Below are positions 1 to 5,659 of a stretch of 7,938 nucleotides of DNA, in pieces. Source of the stretch: 13-2-20CM-68-14 sp035640035 (GTDB lineage: Bacteria; Actinomycetota; Thermoleophilia; Gaiellales; Gaiellaceae). The notes under the pieces are model-generated. The model was not told the DNA's origin, ran no database searches, and saw only the letters and a list, made by a program, of their open reading frames with translations. Each line of letters starts with the position of its first letter. Position 1 is the first letter of the stretch. Location of the stretch: assembly GCA_035640035.1 (NCBI GenBank), contig DASQWX010000060.1:1-7938 (forward strand), read 5' to 3'. Both the position numbers and the translations under genes were made by a program.

Positions 1-1
1 C

Positions 2-370
2 CTCGATCGCGTCTACCACCTGTTCCCGCGGCTCGCCGAACGCAAGAACCAGCGGGCGGGGACGCTCTCCGGCGGCGAGCAGCAGATGGTCGCGATCGGC
101 CGCGCGCTGATGGCGAGGCCGAAGGTCCTCATGCTCGACGAACCCTCGATGGGGCTCGCTCCGATCTTCGTCGAGAAGATCTTCGAGATCATCCGCGAGA
201 TCAACGAGCAGGGCACGACGATCCTGCTCGTCGAGCAGAACGCGCTCATGGCTCTCGACGCTGCCGACCGCGGCTACGTCCTCGAGACGGGACGGATCGC
301 GCTCACGGACGACGCCAAGAAGCTGCGCGAGAACGAGCAGGTGCGGAAAACTTACCTCGGCGAGGAATAG
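2..370 (+). CDS. livF: LivF-type ATPase of a branched-chain amino acid ABC importer (3' part)
   Basis: This is the C-terminal 122 residues of a cytoplasmic ATP-binding subunit; the start lies before the window. Visible in order are the ABC signature LSGGEQQ (fragment residues 22-28), the Walker B segment VLMLDEPSMGLAP (42-54, with D46 and E47), and a switch segment LLVEQNA in which Gln79 stands where most ABC ATPases have the H-loop His. The tail ADRGYVLETGRI and the ending KTYLGEE are typical. The VEQNA switch and the ADRGYVLE tail are family hallmarks of LivF, one of the two ATPases of the LivKHMGF importer for Leu/Ile/Val and related substrates. As livF is usually the last gene of that operon, the other liv genes probably lie just upstream. 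Walker A is outside the window. LivG is less likely because it has a longer C-terminal insert and a different switch. Substrate specificity cannot be read from an ATPase. Confidence 0.93.
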   Translation, partial: LDRVYHLFPRLAERKNQRAGTLSGGEQQMVAIGRALMARPKVLMLDEPSMGLAPIFVEKIFEIIREINEQGTTILLVEQNALMALDAADRGYVLETGRIALTDDAKKLRENEQVRKTYLGEE

Positions 371-429
371 GCGTTCGGGAGTACCATCCACCTGCAAATG
401 CCGGGATCCTCGTGCACCGGCTCCAGCCC

Positions 430-437
430 AGGAAAGG
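430..437 (+). promoter_or_regulatory. Ribosome binding site of the substrate-binding lipoprotein gene
   Basis: AGGAAAGG ends 8 nt before the ATG at 446. It decides between that start and an in-frame ATG at 398. The site would lie inside the coding region if 398 were used, and only the 446 start gives a compact lipoprotein signal peptide. Confidence 0.75.
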
Positions 438-445
438 ATTCTCGA

Positions 446-1357
446 ATGCGACACCGTCCGACGCGAGCGTTCGGCTGGCTTGCGCTCGTTGCACTGATAG
501 TCCTCGTGGCGGCTGGCTGCGGCGGCAGCAAGAAGAAGTCGGCGACCACGACCACGTCCACGACGACCGCAGCAACGGGCGTCGATAAGAAGATCGCGGC
601 GGAAGTGCCGGCCAAGATCAAGTCGAAGGGGACTCTGACGGTCGCGGTGGACGCGACCTACGCGCCCAACGAGTTCGTGGGGGCGAACGGCAAGGCTCTC
701 ACCGGGTGGGACGTGGAACTCGGCCAGGACCTCGGCAAGGTCATGGGCCTCAACTGGAAGTTCCGTAACGCCACCTTCGACACGATCATCCCGGGCCTCC
801 AGTCGGGCAAGTACGACATCGGAATGTCGTCCTTCACGGACACGAAAGAGCGCGAGAAGGTTGTCGACTTCGTCACCTACTTCTCCGCCGGAACCTCCTT
901 CTATGTAAAGACCGGCGGCCCGACCATCAACTCGCTCGCAGACCTCTGCGGCCACTCGGTCGGGGTCGAGCGGGGGACGACCCAGGCCGACGACTCAACT
1001 GCCCAGAGCAAGAAGTGCAAGAGCGCCGGCAAGAAGGGGGTCTCCGTCCACGTTTACCCGGACCAGAACTCGGCGAACCTCGCCATCTCGAGCGGCCGCC
1101 AACAGGTCGGCATGGCCGACTCACCCGTTGCGGCCTACATCGTCAAGCAGTCGAACGGCCGCTTCAAGCTGACGGGCAAGCCGTACAACACCGCGCCGTA
1201 CGGGATCGCGATTCCGAAGAACAACGGCATGACCAAGCCGGTCCTCGACGCGATCAAGAAGTTGATGTCGAACGGGACGTACATGTCCCTCTTGAAGAAG
1301 TACGGCGTCCAGGAGGGCGCGATCGACAACCCAACCATCAACGGCGCGATCAGCTAG
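446..1357 (+). CDS. Amino acid ABC transporter substrate-binding lipoprotein (SBP_bac_3 family)
   Basis: This 303-residue protein is the extracytoplasmic receptor of a polar-amino-acid (PAAT) importer. Residues 1-25 are a lipoprotein signal peptide: MRHRPTR, a hydrophobic core, then the lipobox VAAGC with Cys25 as the lipidated residue. A Lys/Thr-rich flexible linker follows (about 28-45). The SBP_bac_3 fold starts at GTLTVAVD (62-69) and includes GWDVELGQDL (87-96) and FDTIIPGLQSGKYDIG (111-126). TDTKEREKVVDF (131-142) carries Arg136, which by analogy with GlnH binds the ligand carboxylate. GMADSPVA (222-229) carries Asp225, the likely ligand amino-group contact. Cys168 and Cys191 flank the GVERGTTQ loop and could form a disulfide. 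The ATG at 446 is preferred over 398 because of its ribosome binding site and signal peptide. The permease follows after 22 nt. The ligand is unknown; a polar or charged amino acid is the family default. Confidence 0.93.
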   Translation: MRHRPTRAFGWLALVALIVLVAAGCGGSKKKSATTTTSTTTAATGVDKKIAAEVPAKIKSKGTLTVAVDATYAPNEFVGANGKALTGWDVELGQDLGKVMGLNWKFRNATFDTIIPGLQSGKYDIGMSSFTDTKEREKVVDFVTYFSAGTSFYVKTGGPTINSLADLCGHSVGVERGTTQADDSTAQSKKCKSAGKKGVSVHVYPDQNSANLAISSGRQQVGMADSPVAAYIVKQSNGRFKLTGKPYNTAPYGIAIPKNNGMTKPVLDAIKKLMSNGTYMSLLKKYGVQEGAIDNPTINGAIS

Positions 1358-1379
1358 CCGCCGCCGGCTCTGAGGGTTG

Positions 1380-2348
1380 ATGGCGACCGAAACCGCAGCC
1401 CCGGTCAGAGCTGAAGAGATCAAGGCGATCCCGGTCCGCCACCCGGGGCGCTGGGTGGCGGCCGCGATCGTTCTCTTCTTCGCCGTCGCGCTCGGCAACT
1501 CGATGGCCTCGAACTCCCGCTTCGAGTGGGGGATCGTTGGCCACTACTTCACGTCCAGCCGCATCCTCCACGGGCTCGTGCTCACAATCGAGTTGACGGT
1601 CACTGCAATGGCGATCGGGATCGCCCTCGGGATCCTCCTCGCGGTCATGCGCCTGTCGCCGAACCCGCTCGTCTCGGGAGCCAGCTGGCTCTACATCTGG
1701 CTCTTCCGCGGCACGCCCGTGCTCGTCCAGATCCTGCTCTGGTACAACATCGCCGCGCTCTACCCTCGCTTCTCGCTGGGGATCCCGTTCGGCCCGACCT
1801 TCGCCCACTTCACCGCCAGCTCGGTGATCACCCCGTTCGTCGCCGGCATGCTCGCGCTCGGGTTGAACGAGGGCGCCTACATGGCCGAGATCGTGCGTGC
1901 CGGCATCATCTCCGTTCCGGAGGGCCAGACACACGCGGCCCAGAGCCTTGGCATGACCCGCCTGCTGACGATGCGGAGGATCGTGCTCCCGCAGGCCATG
2001 CGGGTGATCGTCCCGCCGACCGGCAACGAGACGATCTCGATGCTGAAGACGACCTCGCTCGTTAGCGTGATCGCCGTCTCCGAGCTGACCTACTCCGCGC
2101 AGCTGATCTACTCGGTCAACTACCGGACGATCCAGCTCCTGATCGTTGCGAGCCTCTGGTACCTGATCGTCACGACGCTCCTGACCGTGGGTCAGTTCTA
2201 CATCGAGCGCTACTTCGGACGGGGCGCCACGCGGGACCTGCCCGAGACGCCGCTGCAGCGGCTGCGCCGCAACCTCTTCTCCTCCGGGCGGGCACCGTAC
2301 GAGGTTCCGGAAGTCCCCGAGGAGGGATCGGCTCGTCCTCATGCATAA
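1380..2348 (+). CDS. Amino acid ABC transporter permease (HisM/GlnP family)
   Basis: This 322-residue integral membrane subunit forms the channel of the importer, probably as a homodimer since only one permease gene is present. Hydrophobic segments lie at about 24-40, 64-90, 102-124, 148-170, 224-236 and 252-275. The start of the conserved domain, HGLVLTIELTVTAMAIG (64-80), is typical of the family. The cytoplasmic EAA loop that docks the ATPase is clear: EGAYMAEIVRAGI (164-176) through QSLGMTRL (188-195) to VLPQAMRVIVPP (202-213). A tail of about 45 residues after the last membrane segment is Pro/Arg/Glu-rich and longer than in minimal family members. ATG 1380 is chosen; a TTG directly before it (1377) is in frame but would abut the GAGGG at 1372-1376, which is already close to the ATG (3 nt). 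The stop overlaps the next gene's start by 8 nt, implying translational coupling. Confidence 0.93.
   Translation: MATETAAPVRAEEIKAIPVRHPGRWVAAAIVLFFAVALGNSMASNSRFEWGIVGHYFTSSRILHGLVLTIELTVTAMAIGIALGILLAVMRLSPNPLVSGASWLYIWLFRGTPVLVQILLWYNIAALYPRFSLGIPFGPTFAHFTASSVITPFVAGMLALGLNEGAYMAEIVRAGIISVPEGQTHAAQSLGMTRLLTMRRIVLPQAMRVIVPPTGNETISMLKTTSLVSVIAVSELTYSAQLIYSVNYRTIQLLIVASLWYLIVTTLLTVGQFYIERYFGRGATRDLPETPLQRLRRNLFSSGRAPYEVPEVPEEGSARPHA
2319..2326 (+). promoter_or_regulatory. Probable ribosome binding site of the PAAT ATPase gene, inside the permease gene
   Basis: GAGGAGGG is a strong Shine-Dalgarno-like run, but it lies 14 nt from the ATG at 2341, longer than usual, and 29 nt from the alternative ATG at 2356. 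It therefore favours 2341. Ribosomes finishing the permease at 2348 could also re-initiate here, so the site may be helped by coupling. Confidence 0.45.
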
Positions 2349-3111
2349 CGGGGTGATGGTCAAGGCTGAGGCTGTCCACAAGCGCTTCGGGCGGCTCGAG
2401 GTGCTGAAAGGGGTGTCCCTCGAGGTTCGGCGCGGCGAGGTCGTCTGCATCATCGGGGCCTCGGGGTCGGGGAAGTCGACCTTCCTGCGCTGCATCAACC
2501 ACCTGGAGAAGATCGACGCCGGGCGCCTGTGGGTCGACGGGAAGCTGGTTGGGTACCGCCAGGTCGGCGACAAGCTCTACGAGCAGCACGACGCCGACGT
2601 CTGCCGGGACCGCGCCGAGATCGGCATGGTCTTCCAGAGCTTCAACCTCTTCGGCCATATGACCGCGCTCGAGAACGTGACCGAGGCGCCGGTCCGCGTG
2701 CGCAAGCTGCCCAAGCGCGACGCGGTCGCGCAGGCCAAGGTTCTGCTCGAGCGGGTCGGGCTCGCGGACAAGCTCGATGCCTACCCGGCCCAGCTCTCCG
2801 GCGGGCAGCAGCAGCGCGTCGCGATCGCCCGAGCTCTCGCGATGAAGCCGAAGCTGATGCTCTTCGACGAGCCGACGTCGGCGCTCGACCCCGAGCTCGT
2901 CGGCGAGGTGCTCGAGGTCATGAAGAGCCTGGCGCTCGACTTCCAGACGACGATGATCGTGGTCACTCACGAGATGGGCTTCGCCCGCGAAGCCGCCGAC
3001 CGCGTGCTGATGATGGACGACGGCCGCATTATCGAAGAGGGAACGCCCGAGCACTTCTTCCAGGCGCCGCGCGAGGAGCGGACGCAGCAGTTCCTCGCGG
3101 CGATTCTCTAG
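2341..3111 (+). CDS. glnQ: Amino acid ABC transporter ATP-binding protein (GlnQ/HisP family)
   Basis: This 256-residue cytoplasmic ATPase energises the PAAT importer by ATP hydrolysis as a dimer on the permease. All motifs are intact: Walker A GASGSGKST (39-47), Q-loop MVFQSFNLF (Gln99), signature LSGGQQQR (152-159), Walker B LMLFDEPTSALD (Asp176, Glu177) and H-loop VTHEMGFA (His210). The segment between Walker A and the Q-loop is a little long (VGYRQVGDKLYEQ, about 69-82), as in HisP-type proteins. Length is normal for the family. The gene overlaps the permease by 8 nt. A second in-frame ATG at 2356 begins closer to the usual family start, so the first five residues are uncertain. The TAG stop shares bases with the stop of the convergent gene. 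The symbol marks the family; glutamine as substrate is not shown by the sequence. Confidence 0.95.
   Translation: MHNGVMVKAEAVHKRFGRLEVLKGVSLEVRRGEVVCIIGASGSGKSTFLRCINHLEKIDAGRLWVDGKLVGYRQVGDKLYEQHDADVCRDRAEIGMVFQSFNLFGHMTALENVTEAPVRVRKLPKRDAVAQAKVLLERVGLADKLDAYPAQLSGGQQQRVAIARALAMKPKLMLFDEPTSALDPELVGEVLEVMKSLALDFQTTMIVVTHEMGFAREAADRVLMMDDGRIIEEGTPEHFFQAPREERTQQFLAAIL
3108..3111. other. CTAG palindrome carrying the overlapping stop codons of two convergent genes
   Basis: On the + strand TAG (3109-3111) ends the ATPase gene. On the - strand TAG (complement of 3108-3110) ends the LarA-like gene. The coding regions thus overlap tail to tail by 4 bp, with no intergenic room for a terminator. Confidence 0.9.
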
Positions 3112-4616
3112 ATCGAGACGCGCAGCGGGAAGTACGGCGGCGACAAGAGGAAGCCCACGCGCGGTGGGCGGCCGGCGCGGCCATGTGCCATCTCGAGCGC
3201 CGTTCCGATCCCCTGCGAAGGCACGAAGCCGAGCTGCCGGGCGGCGACGCCGTCGCGGCAGCCGGCGATGATGACGGCGCCGAGGCGCCCGAGCGCGGGC
3301 GCGCAGGCGCTCCAGTCGGCGAACGGCAGCAGGGGATGGCAAGACCGTCCTGCACGGTAGGCCTCGATCGCCCGAAGATCGGCCACGGCGCCGCGCTCGG
3401 CATCGATCAGCTCGACGGACTCGCGGCCCAGGCGCGTGGTCGCCTGGAAGAACGCGCGATAGGGCTGCTGGGTCGGATGAGCAAAGCGCCGGTGGAACCG
3501 ATGGAGCAGGATCGCGGTGCCGCCTTCGGCGAGCGGGAAGCCGTCGCGCCACATCCGCAGCGCCAGCCCGAGCGCGAGATAGGCGGCGAGGAGCGGGTTC
3601 GGTCGTTCGCGAGGCAAGAAGGGCGTCGTCCGCGGGATCCCGATCACGATCGCATCGAGCTGACCGTCGAGCCGCGTCGAGCGCGCCTGGACGCCTCGGA
3701 GCAGCGCTTCGGCGTGCGCGACCGAAGGCGGCCCTCCGTACGCCGCCGCCACCGTGGCCTCGCGCCTGACCGAGCGAATGATCCGGTCGCGGACCCAGCT
3801 GGGGAGGAGGCCGAAAGGGCGCCGAAGGGGGGAGCCCGCGATCCGCTCCAGCGCCTCCTGCTCATACGGGTAGCCGCGCGCCGCGCCGGTGAGCCGTGGG
3901 TGGTTCAGCGTCAGCGACGCGCCGATGACCGGGACATGTTGCGAGAGCTCGCGCTCGAGGGCAAGGCCGAGCTGCCACCCCTGTGAGGCGCTCGTCTCGA
4001 GCAGCGAGTATGCGCCGGCCGCGCGCAGCGTTTCCCGACCGGCAGCGCCGATCAGCGCCGCCGGGCCGCCGTGAAGGACCGTCTCGGCGGATGAGACAAC
4101 GACGATGGCATCGGTCTCGAGCAGGCAGCGATTCACACGGAGCGGCACGAGGCCCGAGCGTCCGATCTCGATGAGCCCGGGATCCTCGACGTCGTGGATC
4201 TCGACGCGGCCGCGAAAGCGGCGCGCGAACTCGGGCGAGACCACCCCGAGCTGCTCGAGCCCGCGTTGTTCGAGCCGCCGCGCGAGGCCGCCCGCGACGA
4301 GGAGGATCTGCTTCTCGACCGGGACGCCGAATCGCTCGAGCTCGTCGACGACGGCCGCAATTGCCGTCTGGCGCGGATCGTTCTGCACGGTGGGGATCGG
4401 CAGGGACGGAGGCTCGATCACGACCGTCGCGCGGCCGCCGCGGCGGACGATCGCCTCGAGCGGCTCGCCGACAAGCGGAAAGCGGAGCGCGTCGCGAACG
4501 GCTGCGCCGACGTCCGCGATCGCTTCACGTGGCTCCGTCGGCTTGAGGATCACAGCGCCCTCGGGCGTGTTCACGACGAGCAGCCGTGAGCCCGAGAGCA
4601 TCGGGAGGCGTGTCAC
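3108..4616 (-). CDS. LarA-fold (lactate racemase / DUF2088 family) protein lacking cofactor and catalytic residues
   Basis: This 502-residue protein resembles nickel-dependent lactate racemase LarA along its length but is probably not a racemase. Conserved features are ALRFPLVGEPLEAIV (44-57), the RVEIHDVEDPGLIEIG segment (137-152), VPLRVNRCLLETDAIVVVSS (157-176) and, in the C-terminal domain, DAIVIG (321-326) with PLAEGGTAI (361-369). The functional sites differ. The LarA 'DHTRPVP' motif reads PPSLPIP (69-75), losing Arg75. 'ATGFHRP' reads AGGLARR (108-114), losing His108. The stretch aligned to 'SGGRKSVLPG', with the cofactor-bearing Lys184, contains no lysine, and Ni-ligand His200 is not seen. 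His182 may correspond to His174. The start is GTG at 4616, overlapping the GNAT stop as GTGA; ATG at 4601 (residue 6) is an alternative, and neither has a Shine-Dalgarno sequence. Family assignment is from motif memory; the function is unknown. Confidence 0.75.
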   Translation of the reverse strand: MTRLPMLSGSRLLVVNTPEGAVILKPTEPREAIADVGAAVRDALRFPLVGEPLEAIVRRGGRATVVIEPPSLPIPTVQNDPRQTAIAAVVDELERFGVPVEKQILLVAGGLARRLEQRGLEQLGVVSPEFARRFRGRVEIHDVEDPGLIEIGRSGLVPLRVNRCLLETDAIVVVSSAETVLHGGPAALIGAAGRETLRAAGAYSLLETSASQGWQLGLALERELSQHVPVIGASLTLNHPRLTGAARGYPYEQEALERIAGSPLRRPFGLLPSWVRDRIIRSVRREATVAAAYGGPPSVAHAEALLRGVQARSTRLDGQLDAIVIGIPRTTPFLPRERPNPLLAAYLALGLALRMWRDGFPLAEGGTAILLHRFHRRFAHPTQQPYRAFFQATTRLGRESVELIDAERGAVADLRAIEAYRAGRSCHPLLPFADWSACAPALGRLGAVIIAGCRDGVAARQLGFVPSQGIGTALEMAHGRAGRPPRVGFLLSPPYFPLRVSI

Positions 4617-5563
4617 GGGACGGCGCGGTAGAGGCGGTAGTACGTGGGACGGAAGCCGAGCCGGGGCCAGTGGCGCGAGGATAGGAGGTTGACGGAGCGC
4701 CAGTCCGTCGTCATCGAGCGGAAACCGTGCTCGTGCGCCCAGGTCAAGGCGTGCGCCATCAGCGCGACGTTGACGCCGCTGCGCCGCGCCGACGGGAGCG
4801 TTGCCGCATGCGAGAGGTCGATGTTGCTCGACGGGACGCGCAGGTCACCCGTCGGGCGACGGTAGAGGACAACATGGCCGACCGCCACTCCATCGCGCTC
4901 GGCGACGAACTGCGTGTGGAGCTCCGGGTCGTCCCAGAGATCGCTCCAGTCCGCCCGGAATTCCTCCTCCGTCGGAATCGCGAGGCCGGAGAAGCTCGGC
5001 GACTGCGCCTGGTGCTCCCAGAGAGTCCGGTCCAGCTTCGTGACGAGGTCGAGGTCGTCCGGCGTCCCGGGCCTGATCTTTACGCCTGCGTCGACGGGCT
5101 TCATCGCCGCGGTCTCGCGCGCGGCCCAGACGAACTGAACACCGAACGCGAGCCGGAGCCAGGGATCGGTGAGCGCCTCGTCGCTCGCCGGGATCAGCGC
5201 CAGATGGCGGGTCGCGCCGGCCGCGATCCAGCGAGCGGCGAGCGCGGAATACAGATCACGTACGGCCTCGGCCTGGCCCGCCTCGGCAGCGCAGCCCGCG
5301 AAGTCGACGATCGCGCGGACGTCGCCGAGGCGGGTATCGGGCTCGAGCCGGCCGATCAAATAGGCGACGACGTCGTCGCCGCGGATCGCGACGACGCCGG
5401 CGGCGCCATCGTGCTCGAGATCTCGCTCTAGCTGCGCCCTGAAGTCGTCGACTTTCGGGAGCAGGGGCTCTGCCTGGCGATGCCGTTGATGGCGGTCGGC
5501 AAGCAGCGAGGCGGCAGCTTTCAGATGGTCGGCTTCCAGCGGCAGAACGTCGATCCCGGACAT
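4613..5563 (-). CDS. Tandem-GNAT domain acetyltransferase-like protein
   Basis: This 316-residue soluble protein appears to contain two GNAT (Gcn5-related N-acetyltransferase) folds. The N-terminal copy (about 5-150) has the strand pattern VVAIRGDDVVAYLIGRL (57-73) but no recognisable acetyl-CoA loop, so it is probably catalytically dead. The C-terminal copy (about 160-316) starts KIRPGTPDDLDLV (162-174), has FVAERDGVAVGHVVLY (219-234), then ATLPSARRSGVNVALMAHAL (254-273), where RRSGVN stands in for the usual R/QxxGxG/A pyrophosphate loop. It ends NLLSSRHWPRLGFRPTYYRLY (292-312), the classic GNAT C-terminal signature. The ATG at 5563 is chosen. An upstream in-frame ATG at 5650 would add 29 residues of non-GNAT character running through a palindrome and the polA promoter region. 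The acyl acceptor is unknown. The gene is first in a coupled pair with the LarA-like gene. Confidence 0.8.
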   Translation of the reverse strand: MSGIDVLPLEADHLKAAASLLADRHQRHRQAEPLLPKVDDFRAQLERDLEHDGAAGVVAIRGDDVVAYLIGRLEPDTRLGDVRAIVDFAGCAAEAGQAEAVRDLYSALAARWIAAGATRHLALIPASDEALTDPWLRLAFGVQFVWAARETAAMKPVDAGVKIRPGTPDDLDLVTKLDRTLWEHQAQSPSFSGLAIPTEEEFRADWSDLWDDPELHTQFVAERDGVAVGHVVLYRRPTGDLRVPSSNIDLSHAATLPSARRSGVNVALMAHALTWAHEHGFRSMTTDWRSVNLLSSRHWPRLGFRPTYYRLYRAVP

Positions 5564-5572
5564 CGCGGCGGG

Positions 5573-5578
5573 ACGATA
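5573..5578 (-). promoter_or_regulatory. Candidate -10 element for the GNAT / LarA-like operon (near-leaderless)
   Basis: On the - strand the hexamer is TATCGT (TANNNT type), with 9 nt between it and the ATG at 5563. Normal -10 spacing puts the transcription start at about 5566-5564, only a few bases before the ATG, so the mRNA would be leaderless or nearly so. That fits the absence of any Shine-Dalgarno sequence. No good -35 is seen; its expected place overlaps the inverted repeat at 5594-5611. Confidence 0.4.
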
Positions 5579-5593
5579 GATCAGGCACGCCGA

Positions 5594-5611
5594 GCCAGAC
5601 TGAAGTCTGGC
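5594..5611. repeat. Perfect 7-bp inverted repeat (GCCAGAC - TGAA - GTCTGGC) between divergent genes
   Basis: The arms 5594-5600 and 5605-5611 are exact reverse complements around a TGAA loop. There is no T-tract on either side and it lies upstream of both genes, so it is not a terminator for either. It covers the expected -35 zone of the leftward promoter, which would suit an operator. It could instead be one copy of a dispersed palindromic repeat. Which one is undecided. Confidence 0.6.
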
Positions 5612-5645
5612 ACCGGATTGCGTCGGAGCGAGTCTGTGCTCCGCA

Positions 5646-5651
5646 TACACT
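5646..5651 (+). promoter_or_regulatory. Candidate -10 element for polA (leaderless)
   Basis: TACACT (TANNNT type) ends 8 nt before the ATG at 5660, placing the predicted transcription start at about 5658-5660, on or next to the start codon. No Shine-Dalgarno sequence precedes this ATG, consistent with a leaderless mRNA. No convincing -35 is present. If translation instead begins at the in-frame GTG at 5636, which has GGAG at 5625-5628, this hexamer would lie inside the gene and the call would be wrong. Confidence 0.4.
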
Positions 5652-5659
5652 CGCTCTGC

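Noticed and set aside
382..387. TACCAT as a -10 element for the PAAT operon
   Set aside because: It matches TANNNT, but no -35 is visible and the motif is too short to support a promoter call. Continued transcription from the liv operon is equally possible.
400..421. Possible hairpin GCCGG...CCGGC between LivF and the lipoprotein gene
   Set aside because: There are only five base pairs around a 12-nt loop, no T-tract, and it is expected by chance at this base composition. It is not called a terminator.
398..445. Upstream ATG start for the lipoprotein gene
   Set aside because: It would put 16 polar residues before the signal peptide and swallow the ribosome binding site at 430-437.
1350..2573. 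Long minus-strand open frame (407 codons) opposite the permease and start of the ATPase
   Set aside because: Its translation is Arg/Asp/Glu/His-rich low-complexity with no recognisable domain, and the + strand has two unambiguous transporter genes. It is an antisense shadow typical of GC-rich DNA.
3154..3170. Hairpin GCCCAC-GCGCG-GTGGGC about 40 nt past the ATPase stop, as a terminator
   Set aside because: It is a perfect 6-bp stem but has no T-tract and lies within the coding region of the LarA-like gene, where such GC stems arise by chance. It remains a weak candidate only.
2170..3552. Minus-strand frame of 460 codons across the convergent junction
   Set aside because: It is antisense to the ATPase with no coding character, and it overlaps the better supported LarA-like frame on the same strand.
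2529..3986. Long plus-strand frame (485 codons) crossing the ATPase and the convergent LarA-like gene
   Set aside because: It runs out of frame through the clear GlnQ-type gene and antisense to the LarA-like gene. The composition is Arg/Ala/Gly-rich with no family features.
5564..5650. 29-residue N-terminal extension of the GNAT protein from an upstream ATG at 5650
   Set aside because: The extension has no GNAT character, runs through the inverted repeat and reaches into the polA promoter. The ATG at 5563 begins right before the GNAT-like sequence.
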